A stretch of DNA of 64,000 nt from Anastatus disparis. Lineage: Eukaryota > Arthropoda > Insecta > Hymenoptera > Eupelmidae. A program made the position numbers and the translations under genes. Shown piece by piece: positions 12,701 through 27,700 of this stretch. The notes under the pieces are model-generated. The model did not search any database. It was not told the DNA's origin and saw only the letters and a program-made list of their open reading frames with translations. The stretch is taken from positions 186,001-250,000 of the forward strand of contig JAFFSR010000344.1 in NCBI GenBank assembly GCA_017163975.1, read 5' to 3'. Each line of letters begins with the position of its first letter. The first letter of the stretch is position 1.

Positions 12701-15700
12701 TCAACAATCTTCGGAAGAAGTTTTTTATAGTAAGGCTGTGGTAGAGCAGTTCAATCCGACTTCAAGTAATTTGGAATTAAAAATTTCACCAATCAAAATG
12801 CCTCGGAGTATCAATATAAAAATGCGAAAATCCTATGCTCTTCGAAAAAGAAAACAAATAAACGATGCATTTGATTCACAAATATCAAGTAAAATTATGA
12901 AAGTCTACGATATAACGAATTTGCCCACATTAGATGAAAATAACAAATGTGAAACATGTGATAAATGGCTCGAAAATATTGAAATTGCTTTAGATACTTG
13001 TTCAAATTTTCTTGAGGAAGTGCAATTATTAAGTCTTATACCAAGCAATATTTCCAAAAATTATTTATAATCAGTTTTATCAAATTTAACTGCTTATATG
13101 ATTGATCAAGCAAGATCATTGGTCAATAATAAAGATCTTTACAAAAAGCCTGATAACTATTGTAGCCATTCTTTGGATAGTGAAATTATAACGAGAGTGA
13201 AAAATTATTATTTGAACGATGATTTCAATTGTTCTCGTCAAAGTGCAAATAAAAGTGACACAAGATCTGTTAAATCTGTCTCTTTTATGCCTTTCTTTCA
13301 AATCCTTGCACTTAGTCGTAACAACAAGTGATGCCATTATTATTAAGTTCTTCGACAGAGCGAAAAAAATTTTTTATTAGACAATTTTATTTTTGATCTT
13401 ACTTGTCTCATATGCTTGAATGCGTCAAGTCGTTAATGAAAATGCAAAAAGCGAATCGTCGCCATTTAGTGGTGGCATATGTCCCTCCCTAAAAAGTAAA
13501 TTCAAATCATGGGCGGCAATTTCAAACTAAATAAAAAATTTTTAATATAAAAAAAAATCTATTTTTATAAACTTAAAATTATCATAACTTCGGTTCTAAT
13601 TGATAAAAAAATTTAATCGAGGGTTTATTTTAAAGATTTTTGTTAATATTTTTGATAAATTAATAAATAAAAGCATAAGCGAATTGTAAAAAGACGTAAT
13701 AGTTGGAAAATGGCATGATGCGCCATGGTATCAATGCTTTAAAATGGAAAATATAAGAAAAAGTTTAATAATCTGTTTAAAAAAAAAAAGGCAAAATGGC
13801 ATATTTTCACCTATCCTAAAAGTTAGGATTTTTCATGTATAATTCATACATTCATATAAAAATTAAAAAAAAAAAAATATAGTTTTTAGAAAATTACTTT
13901 TGAAAAATATCGCTTTTTCCGATTTTTTATAAATAACTCAGAGAAATCAACTCGTATCGCAAAAATCAAAACGGCATTTAAAACTAGACTAAATTTCGCA
14001 CATTTTCATTAAAAGAACGTCCAAAAAAGTCAAAAATTGACGGAACTACGGCAACTTGAAAATTGAGGTTCATTTTCAATTTAATTTCCATTTTTACACC
14101 CAACACTAAATACGCTGTAGCGAGGAAAAAACATATTTTTGAGCGTTCTATGAGGTAAATTTTATCTTCATATACATATCGAAAGGTATTTTTATCACTT
14201 AGAAGAGAAAAAAAAATTCGATCAGTGACGGCCTGCATGAATCTGAATGGAATCAGTCATATATTACATGGTATTATATATTTAAATTACGTTGGGGCCG
14301 TTATACATTGTTTATACAAGATTATAAATTTGTGATTTTTTCCGAAATTGAATAGTTTTGTTACAGTTGTTCTTCGTGCCTAGGCAGTTTTTTTATTTCA
14401 GTGTTGTTGTGTATGTGTTGTCTGATATTTTTGTATTTGTCACATATGAGTAAAATGTGTTCTATAGTGATTTTAGCATCGCAGTTATCACGTGTCGATT
14501 CTTCTTCTCTTTTCATTAGATAGTTGTGTCTGATTTTCAGTCTGCAAAGCATAACTTATTCCTTCCTGCTAAATTTTAAAGTTGGGTTATCACTGAAAAA
14601 GTCTGGTCTTATCCTTAATATTTTATGGCTAGCCATGTTATTCCATCTGCGCTGTCAGTTGATGTTATTTGGATTTTTCCAATGGGTTTTAAGGTCACAG
14701 TAGTTGACCGCTGTATTTGTGTTGAGATCGGAGTTGGCTGCCTTTCTTGCTTCTGTTTCGACTAATTTTTGGCCAGTTATGTCATAGTCTGATGGTACCC
14801 ATAGCAGATTGATTTATTTTAATTTTTTTGTAAGATGTTAATTTTCTCTTTCATGTTGTTGATGAGGTGAGGGCCACCCTCGTTGTTGTTGAGATCCTTA
14901 CAAATTTTGAGTGAGTTGTATACAATTAAGAATTGGCTATTCGAGCTTGCTATGGGGTGGTCGAGTGCGTTGAGAATAGTGATTACCTCTGTATAGTATG
15001 AGCATTATTTGTGCGGTTAAATTTGTTTTATATAATCATTTGGGGCTACTATTGCTGCTCCTAGCTTGTTTTGTAATTTGTACATATCAGTGAAAATTAG
15101 GTTGACATCTGTGTATTTGGAGTAAATTATCTGTTTATTGTAGATTGTTGTTGTTTTTAGATTTTTAGTTTCTTGAAAATTGTGCATTATGCTGGAGTCG
15201 TTAAAGTTGTAGATTGTATTCCAAGGTGAATTTCCTATTTAAGAGTACACTTCTATAAGCGTCTATATTCGTTGATTATACAAGCGTAGTCTATTTTTCT
15301 GCGTACTAGAGCTATGTAGGAGATCCTTAAGGTTCTCTTGTTCAGCTCTCCAGTTTCTTCCAGCGATGGTTTTAATGATGGTCATGCATTGGTAGCATTC
15401 GTCTTTAAGCTGTTTAATTAATAGATTCCAAGTGAGTTTTTTGTCGAATAATAAACCTAATATTTTTATTTGATCGTATTTTCGAGTGTTTTGTTGTTTA
15501 ACTTTAGTATAGGTAAGTCGAGAGAATCATGTTCTTCGAATAATGTTATTGTAGTTTTTCCAGCCGAGAATTTGAACCCGTTGTTGTTAGTGAAAAGCTC
15601 GACTTCTAATAAAAACAGAACCACTCATACTTTCCGCATACATTCATCCATCATTCACGCTAATAAATACATTTACACCTTAAATCTATATATAGGACAA

Positions 15701-18700
15701 AACAAAATAAATTAACACAAAAATTAAAATACTTAAGAAGATGTAAAACGGACACTACACCTGAACTTATAAATATTAGCTAACTTTCTATTTTATTGCT
15801 GAATTTCCAGAAAAGAAATGCATTAGCTTGTAGTATGTATTATGACGATTATTTAGATAAATTTTCAAATAAATTCATTCATTAGCTTTTAAGATATTTG
15901 GATTCCTGTACAAAATTGAAAAATTTTAATAAATAATTTTGGAACCCAAAATTCTTAATAACTAATGAATGAATTTATTTAAAAATTCAACCGAATAATC
16001 TTCATGGTACATACTACAAGCTAATGCATTTTTTTATTAAAAATTTTGCAATAAAATGTAAAGATAGTAAATATTTATGAGTACAGGTGTAGTGTCCATT
16101 TTACATCCCCTTAAAATTAATTTCACTCGAGGTCGAGTAAGTACGTCCTCAAAGCCGACTTAAACCTGCCGAGCGATGGAAGATTTTTTATATAAGCAGG
16201 CAGGGAGTTCCAAAAATGCGCACCTTGAACTTGAAAGGAATTTCTTCCAGTCTCAGTACGCATGAAGGGCACTGCGAAGTCCTTGATCTCTCCCCTAGTG
16301 GCTACCCTAGGTACATATCTAGTGAAGAGACTCACTAGATACTCGGGAGTATTCATGCGCACGATTTTGTACATAAGTACAGCCATAAAATACTGTTTCC
16401 TTGAATCAGTACGCAACCAACCAAGCGCAGCTCTATGAGGAGAGATATGACCGCCCAATCCTACGCCTAATACATATCTCACACATGAATTTTGTAGTCT
16501 TTGTAATTGTCTTCTCAACCCCTGCGAAGCATCAAGCAGAACTACTGAGCAGTAGTCCAGGTGCGGAAATAGCAAGGCGGCTACGAGTTGTTTACGCAGG
16601 GCCTCAGTGGTGTACCGACGAAAGAACCGTAAACTATACATTATCCTATTAAATTTTTTAGTCACCATATTAATATGCGGCTCCCAAGACAACTTAGCGT
16701 CAAGCACAACACCAAGGCTCGTAACGGTATCAGAGAAAGATATGCCGACACCTCCCTCAAGCTCAATCGTTCTTGGCTCACCAGCATAAAAGTCATTAAT
16801 AAAACGACTACTGCCAAAAACGATAGCCTTAGTTTTGCTTGCATCTAATGAGAGAGAAGCATCGACAGCCCATCCCGACAACGCCCTGGCCGCCCTCTGC
16901 ATAATACGAATACCTTCATTCAGATGATCATAAGGGACCTGAGCATAGATTTGGAGGTCATCAGCATATAATATGTGCTTGACACAACAGGGGTCGAGCG
17001 TGTCACGTATGTTATTAATGTAAAGGCAGAACAACAGAGGCCCCAGCACTGAACCCTGTGGAACTCCTAGATTGGTTGTTAGCCAATCCGAATCCTCTTT
17101 TAAATGTGTAGAAACCATTTGTTTCCTACCTGATAAATAGGAGTTGATCCACTCAAGTGCAACCCTAGAAAACCCCATCAATCTAAGCCTCGCAAGCAAT
17201 TTGGAAGGGAAGATCGTGTCGAATGCCTTACTAAAGTCAAATAGGAGTAGTATCGTGGCAAGTTTCTTGTTAAGACCTGATCTTATGTCGTCTGTAAGTT
17301 TAAGTATGGCAGTCTGCGTAGAATGATGCTTCCTGAAGCCAGTCTGCAAAGAGTCAAGTATTTTGTGTGTCATAATATACTCCTGCAGTTGGTCATGGGC
17401 AATCTTCTCAAGAACCTTTGAAAGAAAACATAATATTGCTATGGGCCTAAAATCTTTAGGCATTTTAGGTGCAGGGCACTTCTTTAAAGGCACAATACGT
17501 GCGCGCTTCCAAAGGCAAGGGAAGACCCCCCGTGCAAAAGAGGAATTAAACAGAGTCACAAGATGCTCTCCAATAACCGGAAGTGCTTTAAGTATCACAC
17601 TCTGCGGGATGCCATCCTCGCCACAAGCCTGTGATGAAAAATGCGAAATCGCAAGGATTACATCATTAATATTAATTGGCTTAAAGACAAAACCACTTTC
17701 ACCACACTCAGAAAGAATTCTTTTACGTTCCGCAGTATCATCGTGTGGCGAGACCGACACCCCCGCAAAATGTGCATTAAGCTCATCTGGAGTGAATCCA
17801 TTCAAGTCCCCTTGGGGTCCGGATAGGAGTCCCAGGTCTTTTAACTCCTTCCAGACATTACCTCCAGCAAGAGCATCGAATAGTCTATTATGATAATAAT
17901 TTGTTTTAGCTTGTTCCGTCCGTTCATCTATTGTTTTACGCAGCTGCAAAAATTCGGAGAGATATCGCTCCTCCTTCGTCCGTTTAAATCTACGATACGT
18001 GGTATCTCTCTTGTGCCGCATCTGCGACAACTCTTTATCAATCCGAGGAAATTTATCTTTACCAATTTTAAGTGTTTTTAGTGGCGCTAGATTTTGTATT
18101 GCCGCCGTAAGGTTGTCACAGAGGCAGCCAAGTGCAGATTCTGGGTCAACTGTACCAACTGTAAATGGCGTCCAATCACAGCCGGCCAAACTCTGTACCA
18201 ATAAGTTTGGACAGATATCTTTGTAATTTCTATACTTAATTATTTTATTATCTGTCTTGATGTGATGACAAGAAATACATACATCAATTAAGTTGTGCCG
18301 ACTGTGAAAATTCGCCGGTAAGTTGCGTGCGTCAAGTACTGTGTCATTATCGTCAACAAGAATCAGGTCAATCCACGTGTGAGACGTTGGAGTGTGATGC
18401 GTGGCACCGTGCTGAACCAACTGTAACGAAAGCTCAGCCGACAATTTATTAATAAATTTGGCATCACTGCTCTCACGCAGAAGATCGGCATTCAGGTCTC
18501 CCATTATAATTTTATGAGAGTATTCGGAAGCAAAATTTCTCAAGTTATCGAAAAAATCGGTAGTTTTAAAAAAGGAAATTGCAGGAGGTCGATAAATAAC
18601 AGAAACCAACACGGCTTCGGAGCTGCCCAATTGCACGGAACAAAAAATATACTCAGGTACCTCCGGTTTACCTTCACTATGATTAGTTTGAGTATCCGAA

Positions 18701-21700
18701 GTAGCCAAAATAGTGCACTTTAATTGTCTTTAACATACAAAGCAACTCCTCCACCACGCAAGTTTCTGTCCTGTCTGAATACTTTATACCCTTTGACCCG
18801 AATGACGTCATCCGAAACAGATGGACCCAGCCAGGTCTCAGCCACTCCAAATATGTCGCAAGAAGGACCATCACTCAGAAACTCACGTACCTGCCCAATG
18901 TGAGCCCTCAACGAAGTCACATTCAGAAAGCACGCTCGCAGTTTACCCCTTCTCCCTGTACGACTCTCAGAGGAGGCCCGGTGCAGTCATTGGGGAGAGG
19001 CCACACTCGACGTTACTCCATTATTTGTACCTAATAATTGGTTTGTCGACATATTTCGTTGATGTTCAGAGGCTTCATTATTATCACATATATTATTATT
19101 ATTACACTTAATATTCGATGGAGTTTCAGAATTTACATCAATTTCTTACTTTCTGTCAATAAATTATCTAAATCATTTTCATCAAAAAATTTGTGAGCTC
19201 TCTTCCCTCTCTCCCTCCTTACCAGAAATTTACCATGTCTGTGCCAAACAAATTTAAAGCCTTTTTCTTTGGCATACTTTTTTAACTTTTTGAAATTAAC
19301 ATATTTTTCTTTAGGCAAAAATTCATTAATAAATATCAAGCCGTGGCGTTTGATGGCTGGAAGACTGCCAAGGAGGGAGGGATTAAGATCCGCTGTCGAA
19401 AAACCAGTGAATTGTCGTTTAGCCTCAAACACCTTATGCACCAGGTTCTCCTCAGAAAGTCTAACCAGCAATGAGAACGGACCCCCCGGGCCGCCATTGA
19501 CCCCACGATCTGTAGACACCTCGTTTACATCATCATGTTTAGCGATTTTCTTAACTGAGATTACATTTGTACGCTTGATTGTCGGAAGAATGGTACCAAG
19601 AACGGCACAGGCGTAATCATCAGGCCCAACATTAACTGCTGAACAGTCAAACTCGCCAGAGATCACCAATGTACCGCTCCCAGAGCCACACTCCGTCTCA
19701 ACTTGACGAGGTGCCTCCTCACTAATTACAGTATGAGTGTGTGGTGTTTGTGGCATTTCTACAGATTTAGATGTGTGTAATGTATGCTCATTCATTCCCG
19801 TGAGATCCGCGACGGCCTGCGCCACGCCAGCTACCCCGGTTGTAAGGTCAAAGAAACCTTTGTCCACTCCGTGAAACTCGTTATTAAGAAAAGTTTGAAT
19901 ATTATCAAATTTACAACTAATTGTTTTATTATATGTTTCAATTTTATTATTTAGAGCGGACAAGAAATTCCTTTCCGAAGTGACTATTATTTCCCTAAGT
20001 TTGCGATTTTCCTCTAACAGCTGCATCTGCCCAATTTCTAATTTTTTAATATATTCATTCTGTGTATCAGTTTTGGACACAATATCCCGCAGGCTTTTGT
20101 CAAAATTTTTAACTTGGCTCTCTACAGCCAAAAATCGATCAAAAGAATTTAGTATTGTGTCAAGCCTGTCAGATAGTGCGCCCTCTAGAGCAGATACAGC
20201 TGCCTGCAATGAGGAAGAATCTAAGTCACCTCGGACTACATCAGAATTATTTTTCATAAAATTATTACTATTATTATTATTACTCGGGGCAGCGAACGCA
20301 GCGCCACCTCCCAATAGTTTATCAGATAAAGGCATACTTATTCTACTTCTCCCTTCATCCGCCGTGGCACCGCTGTTGTTGGACAAAGTTTGCGATGATA
20401 AAGCAGTTTCCACTCTTTCAGGCTGCTTCTGTGAGGTGTTGACAGATGTCACTTTCGAGTCAGTTCTTGATGGTGTAGAGGCACTGATTGGCTGATTAGG
20501 AGCAGCTTTGCATGCGACCTGTAGAACTCCATTAGCCTTGATGCTTCCACCGGCAGACGACCTTGAATTGTTGCTTATTTTTTCCATGCATCTTTTGCAC
20601 TCGTATTTTGTGCCACTTTCCATTTTTGAGCGAGTTATGCATTTCGCATGACAGCGCTGCCGGCATGTAAAACACAAATGGAGCTTTGCCATGCCCCATT
20701 TATCATTAGTGGATAACTTACAGATCGCACAACTGTCCATAACTCCAACCTCTGGTGTATACTCCTTAAAGGGTAAGGTAAACTTCTATATTATTGGTCG
20801 AGGAGTAGGTTGAGAAATCAGCCACCAGGATCTCTGCCTGCAGATGAAAATTGCCTCCCAACTAACCTCAAAACTGCAACAATTCTAACCTCCAAAGTGC
20901 TGCGTCCTGATGTAAATTATGAGATAAAATGCAAGGACCGCCAATAAAACTGATGATTTATAGCTGAAACGGTGCCTTGCAAATTGAGCGTGCAAGAATC
21001 TGTAAGAAAAACGCCCTAGGGCACAAAAATGCAGTACCAGAACAAAAACAACAAGAGTGAAAAATAAAGCGTGTTTAACTACTTACAGATGGAGAGAGAA
21101 GACATATAAATTATTTGCATAAATGATTTCTATTTAGAACATTATAAATATATTAAATTGCTAAATAATTTCACTAACAGTTACGCCTAGATCGTCGTTG
21201 ACAGTTTCTCTATGTCACATAGTAAACACTGCTAGTCTCACTAGTAATATAGGCTGTATACTCGTTGCCAGAGCGACTCCGGTAGTGACTGCCAATGAAA
21301 TGATGAGTGCCTAGTAATGAAGGCTGATTTTTTTTCAGTGTATTCCTAGTTCTTCTAAAGTTTTTAGAATGCGGTGTTTCTATAGCATATCGTAACATTT
21401 TTCAAGCTCTACACTGGCCATTAGAAAGTGCATATTGTTTTGGAACGCGTTGCTAATCGAGGATTCTAACGTTAAAAGGTTGTCCGCAGTGGATCGCTTG
21501 TTCCTGAAACCGTTCTGATTTTTAGACATGATGTTGTTTATTTCCAAGTACCAGTTCAATCTTTCGTCTATAATTTTTTCCAATAAGAATCACATGCAAC
21601 AGGTAAGAGAGATGGGTCTGTAGCTATATATTCTTTGTTTGCTTGAGGTGCTGGTATTACAATTGCAGATTGCCGTGGTTTTGGGGATTCATTTCTGCTC

Positions 21701-24700
21701 CAACTGTGTAATTATATAGTTTCAGGATGTATTCTATTGCACTCTCAGGTAACTATTTTATGAATATGTAGAGAGTAACTTCGCTTCAGCACAACTGTTC
21801 TTAGATTTAAGCAAGTTTGTAAGCACTTCTTGTAGAGTTATGTTGGCGTTCAGGCCTGAAGAATCATTGCCGTGAGTATTATCAAAGTTGATTGGTGTAT
21901 TTACTATTTTTGTCTTGATTTGTAGAAAGCTAGTGAAGTAATTTTCGTTGCCGGAGTTTTCGGTAAACATTTCTGCAAGGGTTGTTGCTATTTCGGTCAA
22001 ATCGTTGATAATTTTTTTGTTGTTATCAATTATGAAATTGAGATTGTTACGTTTCTTGAAACCGTTAATTCTGTTTATTCTGTTCAACATTTCTTTGTTA
22101 TCCAGTGGTTTGTTGAATGCAGATATAAGGTTGAGCCAAGAGTTCCTTTTGTTTTAATCATTATTCTTCAAAAGTAAGCGTTTTTCTGATTAAAGAATAT
22201 TTCGTTGTCCAAGGTTTTGTTTTTTGTATCTATTTTTAGCATGCTTAGCCTTCTTCTTAGCAGTTTCGCATTCGGTATCCCACCAAAGTACGTTTTTTGA
22301 TTCTTTATTTCTTATTCTTTGTTTGGGATATTGTAGCTTTAACAGTTTCTATGATGGTGTTATTCAAGTTGTGAATTAACTCATCTATGTTCATATTTAT
22401 GTAAGAGTTAGGGAGTTGAAGCTCTTTAATGTTGTTATCTATTATCATCATATAACTACTCTAGTCTCCTTTATGGAATATTCATCTAGGCTTGTGTATG
22501 GGAGTCGTGTTGTTTTTGTTGAGGAATTCCAGCATGATAGAGTAGTGGTAACTACCGTATAAATTTTCGAAGATAGACCATTCAATATTGCCTCCTAAGG
22601 ATGATGAGCAGATAGAGAGATTGATGATGCTAGATGCATGAGCTGTGCTAAAGTGCGTGAGTTTTCCATCATTTAGTATTAAAAGATTGTGGTTATTTAT
22701 AATTTGTTCAATGATGGTGCCTCTGCCGACAGTGTGCTTACCGTCCCAGGAGCTGTTGTAACTGTTAAAATCTCCTACCATTATAAATGGGGTGGGAAGC
22801 TGCATGATTAGGCTTTTAAGTTCTTGTATATTAAAGTTGTAACTGTTAGGTATGTATACGTTGCAGATGCAAATTTGCTTATTGTTAACTAAGATGGAGG
22901 TTGCAATGGCTTCTAGGATGCTATTTAGTTCAACTTCTTTGCTGTGTAAATTATCATTTATGTATATAGCAGCGCCTCCACTAGCTATGTTTGTATTTTT
23001 TCTATTTTTGTAAACACATGGGTGTATGCTGATATGTTTGTGGAGGAGTTCATTTTCAAAGTGCATTTCTTGTACACATGTTACATTTGCTTTTGTGTCC
23101 TGTATGAGTTTTTGCAGTATAACATAGTTATTGTTAAATTCATTGATGTTCCATCGAATGATGTTTAAATTTATTTTTATTGTAGATTATTTAAAATTGA
23201 GAGATATGCTTAAATTGTTAAGTTTGAGTATACGATTCTTCATTTGTGGAAGATGTGTCTATATTTTGTACTTGTTCCCCTTTGAGTTTATGCATAGTTC
23301 GAGTGAAGAAAGCTTTAATGGAGCGTTTTTTTAGGAAGGGGTAAAGACCGTACATGAGCGTGATCAGTGAGTTGATATCGTCTTCTATAGGATTTTTGCG
23401 CCTTTTATGTTTTCTAAGAAACTTTTAAATTCTAAAAATTTTATGTTTGTTTCATTGTTGTCCAGAGTTGTCTTAGTAGGTTCTAGCAACACGTCAAGAC
23501 TTTTCCTTTTTTGTGTTATTTTCCTTTTTTTGCTCTTTTTGTTGATATCTTAATATTCATTCGGTGTGGTGAAGTTTGTATGATTGGGTGCAGGCTTTCT
23601 CAATATTATGGAATCCTGTTGTGTAGATTGGGAACTTGCTGTGCTGGGTTCGACCTGAAAGTGCCCTCTTTTTTGGTAACTGCTGGAGTTAATGTTTTGA
23701 GGGTCCAAGCCTTGACTGTTATCGTGCTCGTTAATTATATCATTGTTTACACTTAAAAGGAGAATGTTTGACCTCCGGGAAACGGATCTGGTTAGAACTG
23801 TAAAATATAATTTTTTGATGAAAAAAAAAAAAATGAGCTCGTATTTTTTTTTTTCCAATAAGCCCCCTAGACAAGGATATGGACATTTTTTCGAAAATAT
23901 TGTGAATAAGAGCCTTTACTAGAACTTGAATAATCAAAGAACTGAGACTCATACAAAAAAAATGCATAGGAAATAAAATAAAGCACGAATTGAATGCTTT
24001 AATTTAAGCTTTGTTGCATTAAAAAAGCTTTTGTTGTTTGAAAGTTACAGGCAATCAAAATATGCTAATGAAATAGCGTAAGATAATAATCATATTTTAT
24101 ATGTTAAAAATATTAAGTAAATATGTAGTAATATTCAATTAAGAATAACTTTCAAACAACAAAAGATTTTCTAATGCAATAAAGCTCTAATTAAAGCATT
24201 CAATTAATACTTTATTTCATTTTCTATGCATTTTTTTGTAAGAATTTTAGTTCTTTGGTTATTCAAGCTCTTATGAAGGCTCTTACTCACCATATTTTCG
24301 GAAAAATTATATTCTTCTCCAGGGAGCCTATTGAACAAAAAGAAAAAACACATGTTCATTTTTTTATGAAGAAATTATATCCTACAGTTTCAGCCAAGTC
24401 CGTTTTTCGGAAGTCAAACACTCTCCTTGTTAGTGTAAGAAGGCTGAGAAAATTAGACAAGTCTATGCTGACAGTGATGCAGTTTTTAGCTAAATGCTCC
24501 TCGGCTTCACATATATAACATTTTAATGGGTCTGTAGAGAAAAAGACCGTATACGTTGTTTTATCATGTGTGAGTCTTTTATATGGAGGAAACTTATTTA
24601 GGTTTTTTGGGTTAATGTATAGATGTCTTCTAAAGCTAAGCACGTGACTCTAATCATTGTTGGGTATACTAGTCTTTAAGAAACTGACCGATGATTCATG

Positions 24701-27700
24701 GGACATATTAAGAGAGTCAATATATTTCTCGAGAAAGAAATGCGAGATAGTTGGTGAGGCGTTTGAAATGATTATACGTTGGTGCTTTATGATCAGCAGT
24801 CTTACTTGAATATGCGTATTATTGATGTTGACTGTTTTGTTTGCGTTGGAAAATTTCTCTACGATCTCCTTGCTACTTAGATAGATAAGCACTCTGTTAT
24901 TTGATACTCTTGAGGCAAATAAAACATTCTTGGGTTTTACTATACTGCTTATTGCTATGACGTATTTATTTAATTAAAAACTTTTCCTGCATTCCAGAAC
25001 AATTTCTTGATTTTTTTCGGGAAATATGTCACTTTGAATTGCACTAGCGTAGTTTGTACTGTTTATATTTGGCAGAGGATTATCAACTTGGTAAACTTGA
25101 CTACTTGCACTTTTATCATGAATTAGAGGATCGTTTACTTGGGTGGGTTGACCACTGTACTCAGTGGACAGCCCGTTGGGTGATGCAACACCTGCATCGG
25201 CACTCATTGTTCTTTGTTAAACGCAGGGCCACATGCAAGAGCATGTAGATCCCAAAAATTACATTTGCTTTAAACACACTTATCAAGCTTTCCCTTGAAT
25301 ATAGGAGAGCTGTAAAAAAACGTCTTAACTCTACGAGCTCTTGACTAAGACTGCATGTGCATATTTGTTTTTTAAATAAGTATTAATAACTTTTACTTAT
25401 ATTAAAGTACATAATAATTATTATGTAAAAATTATTTTTGGAATTTTTCAATATAACATAATCTAAAATCTCTGATATTCACATGCTTTTTTTATTATTT
25501 CAAGAAACTTTTTATATTCAGATTTAAAAAAATTTTAATTAAAACTAACACTTTTTTCAACATATGGGAAAATCTTTGAAACTTTTAATTTTCTCGTGCT
25601 GTTTTTAAAAAGTCTTTTCACAGCTGTGAACGGGTTGCCACGTGGTGTACACTTTTTAAGTTAGGTTTATACTTTTGAGCAATCCTATGACTCCATCTCT
25701 AAAAGATTTAGTGAATGTGCCATCAACAACGTAGTAGATATTTGTAAACATAAATTTTTTATTTATTTATTTATTTATCAACCAGTTAATTACAAAGTAA
25801 TCCTACATAGGCAAAGTATGCCTGATCGTAGGTCTGGTATAAATTACAGAAAATACTTATACAACTAACTTACAAACTAATACAAATAATAATAAAAATA
25901 TAAGTAGTGCACCCTTGCTATTTGTGTTTTAATATTTTTATCACATCCCTCAGTCCAACTAAAATATTAGTAGGGTGAACGTAATTCATATATAGTATAT
26001 CTCTCTAACCCCCAAGTACATCTTTATATATGAGCGTATCTCTGAAACTTTTGAAATTTGTGATGATGCATAGATTCGTACGTATATGCTCAAAACCGCT
26101 ATACCTGTTGGGCATTTTTCAAGAGAAAATATATTATAGTAAGAGTCACTGTAGTGTTTTGTCCTATCAGATCTAATACTCACTCGTTGCAATCCCAAAA
26201 CTAGCTAAAAAAGCAGTGAGTCAATGTGATGACTGACATTTTTTTTTTCTTTTGCATGCTATATTTTTTTTACCGAATACCTTTAGACGCTAAAAATTTT
26301 TTATAATAATCTTAAGTATATAAGTATTAAAAAAAAAAGGTACACGTAGGTGTGCCGCCCATGGATTAGATTGAAAAAAATTACTAAAATAGTGCAGCTG
26401 AATTAATAAAAGTTTACAAAATTTTCTTTTTCTTCACATAACTCTTTTACCGTTCGGTTTTTGAAAATGACATTCAACTATTTTATTCTATGTAATATAA
26501 TCTTGAAAATGACAACAGAATTAAATGTGTGCCTCTAATAAAACCAGAGTTTTAAGTATTTGAAAGTTATCATCTAAAAGAAAACTCAAGAAAAGAAATC
26601 AATTTTTCAGCTGGCACACTTATTTATCAATAAGTAGATAGTGTTTTATCCCAGAAAACATTTATTCTATATTTCTATAATGTATTCATAAATTGGTAAG
26701 TGTGTAAATAAAGTTTAAATTGTTATGAAGGCGAAAATTTTCAAATGTAAAAATTTTAATCAAAAACGGTAATATTCAGGAACAGTATTTATGGTCTACG
26801 ATCGCATTGTTTTCTTTGTGTACACTTTTCAATCAATACACCTTTCATCTTACAATAAATTTGGTAAACAATCTACGATTTTCATGTTTCCATTGTATAC
26901 ATTTTTGCCAGTCGTAGAATGAATTTAGTCGAGTAAACACTTACACGCGTACTTCGTGATATAGAGTTCAATCAAAAATAGTAACAGGTAAATATATTTC
27001 CAAATTGTTTAAAACTTCCCAATCATATTTTCAAAAATATGCACATTATTTGTTTTTTTTTTTTATTATTATTGTTATTAGCAAAAAAGTATTTATATAC
27101 TATGGATCTTAATCGAGAGAAGGCACTTGAAATAAAGCGTTTAAAAATTCAAGAAAAAAGAAAACAACAAAAGGAAAAACGTCAAAAAGAGTTTGAACGG
27201 TTCGCAAAGAAAAATGAAATCGCAAGGAATGCTCGTATTGCGGCTGCTACAAATATCTTAATCTCAAAATGTAATGATGTCGATAAAGAAAAAGATACTG
27301 CACGAAATGATTCTTTCCCCGACATTAATGATTTTAATGACTCAGGTATGTGTGATGACTCTCGTCCTTCTGACACTGACGTAAATATTGATAAAAGTCA
27401 TAAAATTATACAAATAACATCTGGTGATGAACGCAAAATTAGTGACACTGATGATATTCTCGAAAATTCAAAGGACAATTTTGTAGTCAACACTCACTCA
27501 AGTAATAATTCCAATGCAGTAAATAAATTAAATAAATTAGCTAATATTTTACGACATACGAAAAATCGAGAAACTAGATTACGCAAAAATATTAAAAAGT
27601 TGAAGTTAATCATAGAAGAAAAAAAAAAAATTAAGTTTTGGCAAAATAAATATTATCGGTTGAGAAAAAAAATTAATAAAAAAGATCAAGATGATATAAT

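Larger units (their letters stand above)
15605..21180 (-). mobile_element. LINE1: non-LTR retrotransposon with PHD-like ORF1
   Basis: This is a nearly complete two-ORF LINE on the minus strand: 5' region about 21180-20741, ORF1 20740-19133, ORF2 about 18986-16123, 3' end near 15605. ORF1 with a PHD-like finger and coiled coil plus an APE endonuclease-RT ORF2 without RNase H fits the CR1/Jockey assemblage. It sits inside the RT region of the older LINE3. It is the best preserved LINE here; a decayed relative lies on the plus strand at 37975-38475. The exact ends are inferred. Confidence 0.82.

Noticed and set aside
12738..13331. Small host gene with Cys motifs
   Set aside because: It lies between the arms of a palindromic transposon, is broken by stops and a frame change, and parallels the transposase at 26031-30126.
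16401..20495. Many plus-strand frames, including a 176- and a 171-codon one, across the LINE1 region
   Set aside because: They are antisense to the long LINE1 ORF1 and ORF2, whose domains are recognisable.
27039..27101. Hydrophobic leader ([10 protein letters not shown]) before the transposase, looking like a signal peptide
   Set aside because: It comes from a poly-T/TTA stretch in the noncoding leader. The ATG at 27102 starts a charged, nuclear-type protein.
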